Assembly (NCBI GenBank): GCA_037576215.1
Contig: JBANDB010000003.1
Span: 5,084,001-5,148,000, forward strand
Source of the DNA: Armillaria gallica
Taxonomy: Eukaryota; Basidiomycota; Agaricomycetes; Agaricales; Physalacriaceae
Reading direction: 5' to 3'
Length of the DNA: 64,000 nt
Part shown: piece after piece, positions 24,370 through 35,235 of the stretch
Layout of the letters: each line of letters opens with the position of its first letter
Numbering within the stretch: position 1 is the first letter of the stretch
Notes under the pieces: generated by a model
What the model saw: the letters and a program-made list of their open reading frames with translations, nothing else
Told to the model about the DNA's origin: nothing
Databases searched by the model: none
Translations under genes and position numbers: made by a program

Positions 24370-25381
24370 ACCAACCACCATCATGACCGCCAATATTCTC
24401 GTCTCTGCATTTGCCCCGTTCCCCTCCTTGTCGCTAGCAGTTCCGTCATTGACTCCTGTTTCGTCGATTTTGCCCTTGCTTGAAGAGAGGTATCCTCTTC
24501 TTCCAGTGGACTCTCTTCGCCTCTCCACTCATTCTGGGGCTGCTCTCGTAGACGACGCGCCTGTTTCAACACTACTCAATGACTCCGATTTCTTAACGCT
24601 CCGTCTCACACCTCGTCTTCTCGGTGGAAAGGGAGGTTTCGGGTCTCAGCTAAGAGCGGCTGGTGGACGTATGAGCAGCCAGAAGACAAGTAACAATGAT
24701 TCATGTCGAGACTTGAGCGGGAGGCGATTAAGTACTATCAAGGAGGCGAAGAAGTGCGTATACCTGCTGCTTATAAGTATTCCCTTGCTGATGTCTCTCC
24801 AGGTTAGCCGAGTATCTTGAAGCAGAACCGGAGCGCGCAGCTGTAAAGGCGGAAGCTCAGAAAGCAAAGCTGGAAGCTCTTGAGCGTAAATTGGGAATCG
24901 AGCCAAGGAAAGGATCTAGCAGCGGGACAAGCACTCCAGGACAGTCTGAGCCTGCACCGGTCGCAGGCAAGAAGCATCGTTTTGAAGATACGGAATACTT
25001 GGAGCAGAGCAAGGAGCTGGTGGATGGTGTGAAGAATGCGGTGTCGGCTGGTAAGTAGCTCTCCTCGTTCATGATTTTCTGTTATCTTACTGTGGTGACT
25101 AGCGCTATTGAAGAAGAAAAAGAAGGCCAAGTTGACACACGATACGTCGGCGACTGACAAGACTGTGAAAGCTCCCGCTACGGTTGCGGTCCCTAGCTCT
25201 ACCTCATCCAACGTTGAGGCCGTTGGTGCCTAGTTTTCTGGCTGGGACATATTTACTTCTGTATTTTGTTATTTAGTCAACCCGAGACTACTTTTCCCTA
25301 TCTTATTTGCGAGCCGCCACGGAATTAGGATCCACGTAATGATTTATTTTGAGACCGGAAGGTGGCAGTGCAAATGAAGAC
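24370..25381. repeat. Inverted duplication block, arm 2 (SDE2-2)
   Basis: Counterpart of 6394-7460 in opposite orientation, about 17 kb apart. Similarity includes introns and part of the 3' flank and stops just before the triple GATACCCTT motif at 25400-25440. Confidence 0.9.
24383..25233 (+). CDS. SDE2: SDE2 ubiquitin-fold splicing/genome-stability protein, copy 2
   Basis: Exons 24383-24753, 24803-25050 and 25103-25233 have exactly the lengths of copy 1 and encode 249 residues. The Ubl ends [16 protein letters not shown], giving the GG-KGG processing site, followed by [17 protein letters not shown] and the coiled Glu/Ala segment. Relative to copy 1 the changes are conservative in the Ubl (for example SLSLAVP versus SLPLSVP) and denser in the C-terminal tail ([11 protein letters not shown] versus [11 protein letters not shown]). 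The promoter region before ACCAACCACCATC is unrelated to that of copy 1. Both copies keep open frames and splice sites, so I see no clear pseudogene. Confidence 0.94.
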
Positions 25382-25403
25382 TTGCTTTATACCATCATCT
25401 TGA

Positions 25404-25441
25404 TACCCTTGTATTTCGATACCCTTCCTTCGATACCCTTC
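25404..25441 (+). repeat. Three spaced GATACCCTT copies
   Basis: GATACCCTT occurs three times in less than 40 bp (CTTGATACCCTT, TTCGATACCCTT, TTCGATACCCTT), ending 25 bp before the start codon at 25466. It may be a promoter/5' UTR element of the downstream gene; it is absent from SDE2 arm 1. Confidence 0.6.
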
Positions 25442-25465
25442 TCTTCATGAATTAGACTTCCGAGC

Positions 25466-27681
25466 ATGGCCAAGAAGGGTCTCAAGAAACTCAAGGAATA
25501 CCCTGTGCCTACGGATCGACACGCCCTCGTCATCATCAATCCTTGGGGCGTTCCTCCGGGAGGCTTTACCCAGTGTACCACTCAACAATGGCGGGGCTTC
25601 TATAACAACCTGGCCAGCTGGATCGAGTGTGCATGCGGAATCCAGCCTATTGGGATGTGGAGAACGTCAGAGGGAGGGCGAGAACAGGTCTTCGTGGAAA
25701 TGCCATTTGGCGGCAATGCGCTCACCACCACCATCCCTGGGACAAACGACAAATTGCTGACTGAGCTTGGCCGTCGCTTGCTTGGTGCCCACCATGCTTC
25801 GCGTTTCTTTTGGTGTCCGAGGGCCATCAACGCTTGGCAAAACCATGTCGTTTTCATATACGAATATGACTGGAAGACCCAAGGTGATCTGGATCAAAGT
25901 GCGCCTTTTACTCTGTCTTCCGTATCTTCTCTTGACAATTCTATTGGCAGAGTTCGACCATTTTATCCAGGATACTCCAGCGCTGACGGACGAATTTATA
26001 TGTCGGCGCGGCGATAATTACCCTCTCCCTGATGCGCCGCCACCGAGGATGAGCAAGTGGGTGCTGAAGCTTCCGTCTGCTGATGCATGGGCTACACCTG
26101 CGCCGATAAGCGCGCCTCTTAGCGATGCACCCACACCGCCACCTCTTCCTCAATCTTCCCGAATGGCCTCACCATCGCCTGCGCCGGAAACCAACATCAA
26201 ACGCGATCCATACGAAGAAGAGGATGAGTTGATGCAGCAAGTCAAAGTTGAGATGGAAGACTCCCCCGTCAAGTTCGAGGATCAGCCTGACTTCAAAGAG
26301 GAGGACAGTGACTCGTGGATGAAAATCAAGAAGGACCCATACCAAGAGGAGGACGAGCAGATGGATGGGTTACGTGATTTGGAACGAGGACGCGATTTAG
26401 AAGAGCAACAACACGCAGAGCGATGGCAGCCTTATGAAACCCCTTTGTTACCTGGGATGCGCCAACGCGACGAGGAACCCATACGCGTCAAACAAGAGAG
26501 TGAAGACCCGCGTCGTAAGCTTGTTTTAAACCCCATTTGTCATGGGCTCATGGAAACCTTTATAGCACTTCATGACGAAAGCGCTAGCAGAAGGGGCATA
26601 AAGCAGGAGGAGCAATCTCGACGTATGTCCTCTCGTCATTTTAGACATTGTCATGCTTACAAACTAGATTCTATAGCGTTGTACAACGAGGAAGACGGCC
26701 GGAGGGTCCTGGCTGATCTCTTGAGGACCCAACGGGAAGACGAAATCACTGGCAGAAGGGGCATAAAGCAGGAAGAGCAATCTCGACGTATGACCTCTTG
26801 TCCTTTTAGACATTGCCACGCTTACAATCTAGATTATAAAGCGCTGTACAACGAGGAAGATGGCCGAAGGGTCCTGGCTGATCTCTTGAGGATCCAAAGG
26901 GAAGAAAGGGAGCAGCGTGAGGTCCAGTCAAGCCAGGCTCTGCCACGAGTTAAACTTGAACGTACGTTTCCAATGTTGCTGCTACTATAAGCGTTAACTT
27001 ATATGTGCGCGCAGCCGTGGACAACAAGTTGCCAGAACAAGAGTCACAGCGCGAAAGACAGCGAAGTCAGACTCTTGCTTCAAGTTCATCACCAGTGCGT
27101 GTCAAGCGAGAGCCCAACGACAGCCGGCGAAGCATGACGCTAGTTTCCCCGACTTCGCAAGTTGACGATTTCCTAAATTCATGTCTGCCAGGAGGGAGGG
27201 AGGAGAGTGGGCAGTCACAGCACATCAATGATGACACAGCGAGATGGGGAGACCGGGAACGCCAGAGGCTGAGCAGAGACGAATACGAACGCCAACAGGA
27301 TCGCCGTCTTGATGGTCATACTCAAAGGAGAACTGACGAAAGACGCGAAGAGGGTGATCCACGATATGGCGAGGACAGGCGGCATGATGAACGTGGACCA
27401 ATGGTCAAACGCGAACCTGTGGATCCGTCGCCCAGTGATGGCAGAACGAGAGATCCCCGACGAGCCCACGGTCAATATTCGTGTTCTCCCCTCAATCAGT
27501 TCACTGAACAGCATGGCTAGGAACAACTGCTGATCCACGGGTCAGAATCAAAAGAGAGATGGAACACAGTTCTGGTATGTACTATCGTTGTATATTTGTG
27601 CTTCCTGACCTTTTTATTCGAGCAGCTGCAAGTTTAAATGGACGGTCGGATCAATGGAAGCGCGTTAAGAGGGAAGTGTAA
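25466..27681 (+). CDS. Unrecognised protein with a tail of SUMO-acceptor consensus motifs
   Basis: Starts MAKKGLKKLKEYPVPTDRHA. The N-terminal 170 residues look folded (HALVIINPWGVPPGGF, FFWCPRAINAWQNHVVFIY, then EFDHFIQDTPALTDEF across an intron at 25884-25950); I do not recognise this domain. The rest is disordered, acidic/basic and Pro-rich. It contains eleven matches to the SUMO consensus hydrophobic-K-x-E: VKVE, VKFE, FKEE, VKQE, IKQE twice, VKLE, VKRE twice, IKRE, and VKRE two residues from the C-terminus, plus two IKxD variants. Several are followed by Pro (VKLEP, VKREP). Later introns (about 26963-27014, 27470-27520 and 27575-27626) each restore such motifs at the junctions, supporting the model. 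Two 165-bp tandem units lie at 26589-26918. It may be a nuclear poly-SUMOylated scaffold (inference). Confidence 0.7.
26589..26918 (+). repeat. Two 165-bp tandem units inside a coding region
   Basis: The unit starts AGAAGGGGCATAAAGCAGG at 26589 and again at 26754. Each has an IKQEEQSRR segment, a 45-nt stretch with GTATG donor and CTAG acceptor that is in frame without a stop, and ALYNEEDGRRVLADLLR. The copies differ by scattered substitutions, so the duplication is recent but not newest. Confidence 0.85.
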
Positions 27682-28189
27682 ATCTGACATGGCCATGAAG
27701 TGTATTTACCACCCTTATTGTATTGAAAAGATGAGCGTATCGAAGCGTAACTGATTTTATGTGTATGTAAGGGATAATGTACAGCTACAAGGTCTGGCGT
27801 TTTGATGCTTTACTCCCATTTCGCCCTCGTGCGCTCAGGACCGAAGGTTCACAGCATGAATAAATTATAGACGAGGAAGTTCTTGCACCCTTACAGTGTT
27901 CGGCTGGCTGACGCGTACACAAGCCCCCCCTTTAAGGCGAATGTCATCTCGATTTGACCATTTTACCCCGAGATCATGGCGCACCTTGATGACTGTAACA
28001 GCGCGTTACCATGAATTTAACCGAAGCGCGCGCACGCATTTTACGGCGCACCATCAATCGTCAGAGTATGCCGGACTACTAAGTGCACGCTCACTGGCCT
28101 TCTCAGCTTATTATAAAATGACCATGAAGACCTCTGCAACCAGTACTTTCATTCTCATTTGCTCCGAGTCCCGATCTTGATATTACAAA
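27682..28189. promoter_or_regulatory. Intergenic region with TATA box for the downstream dehydrogenase
   Basis: No gene in about 500 bp. TATAAA at 28112-28117 lies 78 nt before the ATG at 28190, a spacing usual for a core promoter. Confidence 0.5.
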
Positions 28190-29474
28190 ATGGTCAAGAA
28201 AAGTATCCCTTCCATGATGCGCGACCAGATGGCCAAGGCTCCCCAAGTCATCCAAGGCAACCTCGTTGGTAAAACCGTTGTTGTTGTCGGCGCCAATGGC
28301 GGTATCGGCTACGAGGCAGCGAGACATTTTGCCCTCATGAATCCAGATCGACTCGTTCTGGCATGTCGTAGTAGGGAGCGTGGGGAAGCTGCATTGAGAA
28401 GTAAGTCGACTTTGCATTTCCCGAGCGTGGTGCTTAAAATTGACCGGGTTTATCAGAGCTTCAAAGCGAGATTGGTGCCAGAACAGCAGAGCTGAGGCTG
28501 ATTGACCTCAGCTCGTTTGCCTCCGTCAGCACATTCGCTGATAATTTTGAGTTAGAGGTTGGGAGGCTAGATATTCTAGTGATGAATGCGGCTTCATGGC
28601 CGGGGAAGGAATATCATGCCACTGCTGATGGTTGGGAGTCTAGGTTCGTGTTTTAGTGTATATTCAAGGAAAGGTAAATTGATGCGAGCCTTTGCTAGTC
28701 TGCAAATCAACAATTTAGGAACTTCCTTATTGTCCCTCCGCCTGCTCCCGCTGATGGTCGATACGAGCTCGGAGCCGAGGCTGGTCATAGTTACTAGTGA
28801 TGTTCACTATTTCGCCAAGGTTGATGAGGAGATTGCGGCACAGCCTGGAATATGGAAGAATTTGTCCAGTGAAGAGTACTGTACATCCAAGTAAGTCTCT
28901 TTCATAGTCCCGAGGGTACTTGCCTCACTTACATGTCGTCTCTATAGCAACATGAGCGATTCGCGCTACCTCCTTACAAAACGTATGCTGTCTCTGATTT
29001 ACTGCTTCTCCAAGTTTATCTGATCGCTCTTGCCCTAGTCTTGAACGTGTTCTTCGTCCGCTCTCTCGCTGCTCGGCTTCCTACTAGCTCACCTGTCGTT
29101 TCCGCTATACATCCAGGAGTGTGCATCTCAGATCTTCGGCGAGAGTTCACGGGAATCCGCAAGTGTATGGAGCCTGTACTAGAGAAGCTGATCATGTACA
29201 CAGCTGAGGAGGGCAGTCGACAGCTGGTGTACGGCGCCCTTGGCCAGGATAGGAAGTTACATGGAGGGTACACGACACTCTCAAAGGTGGTGGAGACAAG
29301 TGACTATGTACTCAGTGAGGAGGGACGACGAGTGGCAGATAGGATGTGGGTAAGTAGATTTTCTTTTACGAACTTGAGCTGGAATTAATCGTTTTCTTCC
29401 AGGACGAACTTATCGATATTCTCTCTGAAGTAGATGGAAAGATTCCTGCGGTGGTCGGAAATTATTTACACTAG
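28190..29474 (+). CDS. Short-chain dehydrogenase/reductase
   Basis: NAD(P)-dependent oxidoreductase of the extended retinol-dehydrogenase-like SDR type. The cofactor motif [18 protein letters not shown] (GxxxGxG) is near residue 30. Next come [10 protein letters not shown] (the NAG-type motif), [11 protein letters not shown] with the catalytic Ser, and [12 protein letters not shown] giving the catalytic Tyr-x3-Lys across an intron at about 28983-29040. The C-terminus reads [11 protein letters not shown]...[29 protein letters not shown], the substrate-lid part. Introns at about 28400, 28629, 28891 and 29350 are GT-AG. All catalytic residues are present. The substrate cannot be told; such enzymes reduce aldehydes or ketones of lipids and secondary metabolites. 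A canonical TATA box precedes it. Confidence 0.92.
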
Positions 29475-29593
29475 AATCTGTTATTTTACCTGCATTTACA
29501 CCTGTCTTTGCATTACGCAGCATCGATTATGCTATTAATATATACGGCCGACGGGCTGAGTCGACCACCTTGGCTCTTCCCACCATCTCGACT

Positions 29594-30468
29594 ATGGACT
29601 CCTCTGCCTTGCTTGCTCATATACTTTCCCAGACAAAGCAGAATATTGAATTTCTTGCCTCACAGAACAAGATTTCACCCAGCGATGCTAGGGATATCAT
29701 TGCCAAGTTGCCTCAGGACCCCGCTGTAGGCGACATTACCAGGTCTGCTCAAAATCTGCTTGTACGGTCGCCGCCGCCGCCTCCAATTCCCCAGCCATAC
29801 AATGCGCCTCCCGTTACTGTGTCCAAGGCCAAGGCAATCTGGGGATACAACGAGAGCAGACAAGTTGCATTGATTCTTTTTCTTGGTTTCTGAACACTCA
29901 TTTATGACAAGGACCCTCACGATCTTTCATTCCGAGCCGGCGACATTATCGAAATTGTCGCAGAAGCTAATGCTGATTGGTGGACAGGCCGGTACAATGG
30001 CGTCGAAGGCTTGTTCCCCTCGAATTACGTTGAGCGTTTACCGCCCGATACCGCGGTCGTGGAGAAAGCAGCGACTTATAATCCTCCCCCGACTGCACCT
30101 TACCCACTATACCAGCCTCCTATGGGACCGCCGACGGGATACGGTCCCCCTCCCTCGCAATACAACTCTTCATACCCTGTTTATCAACCTCCACCGCCCC
30201 AGCCTGCTCCGACTCAGGTGACCACCCAAGTCACCGTCGAGGAGCCCAAGAAGTCCAAGTTCGGCGGGGGCGGCCTGAAGAATACTGTCAGTCGTCTATA
30301 TCTGCCCGTCGATCTAATAACACTGAATGCATCTCTAGTTGGCCCACTCTGCTGTTGGAGGAGTTGGATTTGGAGCAGGTCTGTTGTCATTTTTACGACC
30401 TTTTCCTTCGATTCTGATTCATTTCAGGGTCTGCTGTCGGAAGTGGGATCATCAACTCTATCTTCTAA
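29594..30468 (+). CDS. SH3-domain protein of the LSB1/PIN3 type
   Basis: Starts MDSSALLAHILSQTKQNIEF. A helical N-terminus of about 55 residues is followed by a Pro-rich linker, then an SH3 domain (KAKAIWGYNESRQDPHDLSF, GDIIEIVAEANADWWTGR, GVEGLFPSNYVERL). It is assembled by removing an intron that ends just before GACCCTCACGATC. A long PPP/YQPP region leads to KKSKFGGGGLKNT and, after two more introns, the conserved glycine-rich end LAHSAVGGVGFGAGSAVG...SIF. This SH3 plus Pro-rich plus Gly/Ala tail ending NSIF matches the budding-yeast LSB1/PIN3 family, which binds the WASP homologue Las17 and tunes actin assembly at endocytic sites. Confidence 0.88.
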
Positions 30469-31368
30469 AGACAATTTATCTTTCACATCTTTGGTATGGA
30501 CTTTCACACAAATCTAGCAATCCTTGGGAGTTTGTCGTATCATCCTTCTCTATCACAACCTTCATTTCTCAGTCATTAATCAATTGTAACGTTTGGGTAT
30601 AGATAGCCTCAAGCGGACTAGTCTCTTACAGTAAGTGCGTCGCGGCATAGTCGTTACCCTGTCTGACATTCTGTCATCCAAGACTAACTATACACATTGC
30701 ATTTTGTAATTCCAAGCACTCATCTGTTGCATAAGAACTTGGCGTCAACAGCATATCTACCCCGTGGACCAACAACGTCAGCGAAGTAAGCTATGAGTCC
30801 GCCCCCTCCAATGCGTCCCGACAAGCGTACAGCAACAATTTTGCACCTGTCGTATCCAAAAAATTGCAAGGAACGTGTTTCTATGAGGAGACATCCCGTC
30901 GGTGTGAGCAATGGACCGATGGATAGTTTTTGTACTGCGTGAGACCGTGAGTGAACTCTTTCCTCGGTTCCCTTCACCAACCGCTTCTACGTTCGTAAGA
31001 ATAGCAAGGAAAGCATGAATCAGTCAGATGATCCGCTGGGCAGTGATCCATTTACGTTCGAGAAGGTCTTGGTAGTGTGCTTCTGATAGCATCTACTACT
31101 AGCGCAGCAGGCATCTTGTATAGCCTCTTGTCATGCAAGCTATGTGATGATACATGATGGATGCATTCCCAGCTGCCAATCCCCGGGAAATCTTTCTGGA
31201 GGCTACAATTTTGCGCTTAGCATGATAGTCAGCTTCGGCTGCCATCGTAGTGCCTTGCGTATTAAATGTCGTCATAGGCTCCTACTAAACCTGAAATACT
31301 AGATACACATACAACAAGTGCTTTTAAATAATGTTCCATGTTTAGGGAATAAGATAACCGTGTCAATG
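30469..31368. other. Convergent intergenic region, no gene seen
   Basis: About 900 bp between the LSB1-like stop and the DHHC gene stop. No ORF with coding character on either strand. Confidence 0.5.
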
Positions 31369-33081
31369 TCATTGTAACTCCACAGGCCATTCCTTCCGCC
31401 TCCTCCATCTTCCCGCCTCATCAAACCTAGGATTAGCAGTGTAGTTCAGCCCATCCGACAGTCCTCTTCCAACAGGGAATATCCATCCCACCCACCAATC
31501 TCCCATCACATCTTCCCAGCCTTTTCTCCCAGAGCCTAACCACCACAAGTTGCCTTCTCTTCCTATCCGTCCCCACTCTGCATCCCACGAGCGTTGCATA
31601 CGGATTTTTTGACTATAAATGTAACATATCAGACGGCCACACGTGCGGATGGCATGAAAACCTCACATGAACCCGCAGAGACCAAAGGCATCATTGAGGA
31701 CATGCCCTTCACGGTCCTTCATACTTCGATCGTACATGGCTTCAACCGTAGTCTGGGAAAGATACAGAAGCCGGATGTGGGAGATAAACAAGGTTATAGT
31801 AAAAATGAAGAAAAGACCGCTCCTATATGGCAAACGTGAGACATGCACGCGGAACTAAATGTGGAGCTTACAGCGCAATGATAACTACTTGTTGAACGTC
31901 CAAGTCCCCACCCGTAGCGGTACCGACTCGTATATTATACGCCAATAAAGTGGCAAAGGTATATGCGGTGAATACGGCAGTAGCTTGATTGAAGTTGATG
32001 AAGAATTTGTGATTTCGTGCGCCGACACATTGACCAATCCCTACAGACTAGGTCAGTATGTTGTTCGAAGAAGTATGAAGAAAATATGTACAAGGGCAAT
32101 GGTGATCGTACTTAAGTACGCACTGCTCGGCTTGGGTCAGAATTAGCGGCAAGTAGGTAATCAATACGAACGTACAGTGCCGCAAGTACTGCAGTGGTGC
32201 GCCCGGTGTGGCTTGACAAGTTCGTCCTTAGTGCAATAGCGATACGCAGGCAGGAGGACTGGATTCATAGGCGGTCGTCGTTCAACATGCATCATAGACA
32301 TTCGTATCCGGAAATCGAGGTCTTTGTCTTCTGCCCAGTTACCATCACTTCGAGGAGGTAGCGATGTAGACGCCTGGATAGGTGGTGGGTGCGAAGCATG
32401 GTTATCATACGTTATGCCTTCGTGAATTTCGTCGTTGTCATGAACAGGTCTTGGATCGGGTATGTGCATCGCTTCATAAGCCGGGCCTCCAATACTATCG
32501 TTCCTTGTCCTAGCTGGATTACCCATCGCGCCAGATTCAACATCAACATCAGATCCAGTAAACGAACGCATGGGTACAAAGGGTGTCTGTGGCAAGGGTG
32601 GTGGCTGCGGCGACCTTGGAACATGCTACAATGCCGTCAGTTGCAAAGAAACCCAGTAGTAAGATGCACTAACGTCGCGGGCATATCCTGGCGATACAAT
32701 GACAACCTACAATCCTGCTATGCGGTCAAATTCAATAAAATCCGACATCCATAACGCACCATGACGTACGCCCACAGCATCCAGAGGTACAACGGACAGA
32801 ACACCACCAGCATCGCGACTGCAGACAGTGAGAATAAGTAAATAATGTATAAAATAGAACGTACTGGAGGCCCCTCTACTGACGAACGCGTGCTCCCGTC
32901 GTATACCCGGAACGCAGAACCTCCCAATGTAAACATATGCAGTGTATATCATGATACCGGTCGTGATGAAGACCATGAGCTTGAGAACAATCCATGGCTG
33001 TTTTTTGGCCTGCCTTGCTGCCCGTTTCTCCCTGGTCTGGTACTTTGCATCCTCGACAACACGACAAATGGAGGGAGACAT
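31369..33081 (-). CDS. DHHC protein palmitoyltransferase
   Basis: S-acyltransferase that attaches palmitate to cysteines of membrane proteins. Starts MSPSICRVVEDAKYQTREKR with TM segment WIVLKLMVFITTGIMIYTAY and, after an intron, VAMLVVFCPLYLWMLWAYVM (TM2). A polar loop of about 140 residues precedes the cysteine-rich domain KPHRAHHCSTCGTCILR and [20 protein letters not shown]; the DHHC is split between two introns near 32050. TM3/TM4 and the TTxE-type motif SQTTVEAM follow. Splicing adds a last exon reading GRIGREGNLWWLGSGRKGWE with an aromatic tail, as in Pfa3-like enzymes, and ends at 31369. The catalytic Cys is present. The start at 33081 is chosen because the open frame further upstream begins only with GTG. 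Confidence 0.9.
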
Positions 33082-33277
33082 GCGAGTGCATATGTCAAGG
33101 TGCGTTTGGTCCTGTTTCGTCTGCGACCCTAAGTAGACTCGGATATCGGACCGATATGGTGAAACCAATGACGACACCCATTCGCACAGCCGCAGAGTTC
33201 AAATTGAATACGACTCTGCTACGTTCTTCATATAATTTATGTCTACTTGCGTCCGACCGAGTTCAATCTTCCCAACA

Positions 33278-35004
33278 TCAAACAGGTAATCCAAAAATTC
33301 GTTTCACCTTTCGTACCTCCGCTTCGTCTCCAGTGTTCTATGACCCATGCCGTTAACACCTGGTAACCGGCGCGAGATAAGTATACAGACCTTGGTTAGA
33401 TCGTCGCTAATCTTCACGCAAGGCTTGCCGTCAACAGAAGCGAGTTTGATGACCATATTCATGGCCTTGCTCTTCTCCTTTCCTCCGCTTGAAGCCTTGC
33501 AGAAGTCGTTACTCAGAAAAGTTCCTATTCCAAACGAGGCTGCATCCAGAAATTTATGAAGGCGGGACCCACTGTAACAGACCGCAAAGCTACCTTTAAA
33601 TCCGATCTCCTCCGACTGCTTTTGCAGTTTGAGCGCCTTCTCAACATCAAGCCCGTCCGAAAAGGTGATAGTCTTCGTGCGATGGTCGATACCCAATTTC
33701 TCGTACACTGCTTTGGCGCGCGGAGAGAACGCAAAGGGGTCGCCAGAGTCTTGTCGAAGACCCGTCCATCGACGAGCGAGGTCCGGGACTTGAACAAAGT
33801 TCTAAGATCCTTAAATGAGTTATCAATACTAGCAGAGACAGAAATGCTCGCCTTGAAAAAGGCACCAGTTGAGAACGTATCAGTCAACGCGATGAGTGCT
33901 CTGGAATCGGGGAAAGTCTGTTCCCAGAGTTCCAGGGCCAGGGAATTCGTCGTTTCATAGCCCTTCAGGGCAGCAACCTATGGCATAAATTTTAGCTGTG
34001 TTCCACAGAACAAGGCAAAGACCAACCCCCATAAACCACTCGCTGCAGGTTAGAGTCAATCTGAGAAGGGAACGACGAGCCGAGAACAGGCATACTGAGC
34101 AATTGTTCCCATCGGCGCCACATTGTATTTGTGCGCGAAATGAACCTACAGCATGCATATGGTCAACCAACGCTATCAACTCAACTGACTCTAGTAGGCG
34201 CACGTTACTGGTTCCCATCAACCTTCCTCCGCTCTGCATCTCGGTAGAAGCGCGTACCAGTGCACCTACCATGATATCTTGTGCGTGAAAAGTTCGCCTG
34301 CGTCTGGTGCCGAACTCCATATATACGCAACCGCCTTCCTGAAGAGCCTTGGCCTTGCTGTACGCGATATCTGATATCCATAATTGTAAGCACCGGATCT
34401 TATCAGGGAGTAGCATCTATGCGCACCCTCTTGTCCATCGTAGTTCCAGTCCTCTTCTATCGTGTTGTAGTACGTTTCGCTTACGCAAGCTAGAATGGGA
34501 ACCTCCCAAAGAATGGTTTCAACCCACGGGCCAGACATGACAATGTCAATAGTGCCTCGCTCACTGTTGTCTGTGTAGGGGACAAACGTGATTTGTACTT
34601 GCTCAGGCTTAAAGCGATACGCCGAAAGATAGTCTAGATATTCAGATGTGAAGTAAGGGCAGGCAGATTGAAGCCATTCACGCTCGGCCGGCTGTAGCAT
34701 AATGTCGGTGAAATCTAGCTGGCATGTGAATGAGCTCGTCGATACATTGCCGGGATTGGGTACCCACGAGATACGACGCCATTGAGAATATCGACAAAGT
34801 GAGGCGTGAAGGATATTTCTTTATCGCGTAGAGTAAACTTGTATACTGCTGGCACCGTCGGAAAATGGTGCAACACGGCAGCTTGCATAGTGAGCTATAA
34901 TCCAGTGAATTCAAGCTAGCCACACTGAAGACTGTGGCGACACGAACTTTGTAGAGATCCGTGTCAAGAATCGACGTTGGAACTGAGATATCAACAGGCG
35001 CCAT
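33278..35004 (-). CDS. NPT1: Nicotinate phosphoribosyltransferase
   Basis: First enzyme of the Preiss-Handler NAD salvage pathway: nicotinate, PRPP and ATP to nicotinate mononucleotide. Starts MAPVDISVPTSILDTDLYK and continues after an intron with the LTMQAAVLHHFPTVPAVYKF region. Further motifs are FTSEYLDYLSAYRF, GPWVETILWEVPILACVSET, EFGTRRRRTFHAQD, GTSNV...HFAHKYNVAPMGTIAQEWFM (rebuilt across an intron), ALTDTFSTGAFF, and TITFSDGLDVEKALKL with GFKGSFAVCYSG. The true C-terminus is NTGDEAEVRKVKRIFGLPV after a 53-nt intron, ending at 33278 rather than at the stop read through it. It shares a 231-bp divergent promoter with RRP41. Confidence 0.93.
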
Positions 35005-35235
35005 GACGATATCAGATGGTGGTAAGTAGCAAGGAAGAAAGATGAAGAATACTGCGGGTCAGACAACCTTATTAGGGGCTATTCTTGGTTGCTTTACTTA
35101 CGTTGAAACTCAACGCGCCTGTCACAGATCCGTGTCTGTTCCGCGCCGTCACCTGAGCCAAATTAAATTTTAAAAAAACAAGCATGGTCCGTGTCCTGTT
35201 TCTATTAGTCTCGTTATTTCTTATCTCTTACTCCA

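Noticed and set aside
33304..33400. NAPRT ending in GVNGMGHRTLETKRRYER.
   Set aside because: Extending the last intron to CATAG gives NTGDEAEVRKVKRIFG, the conserved family end, so the shorter intron is not used.
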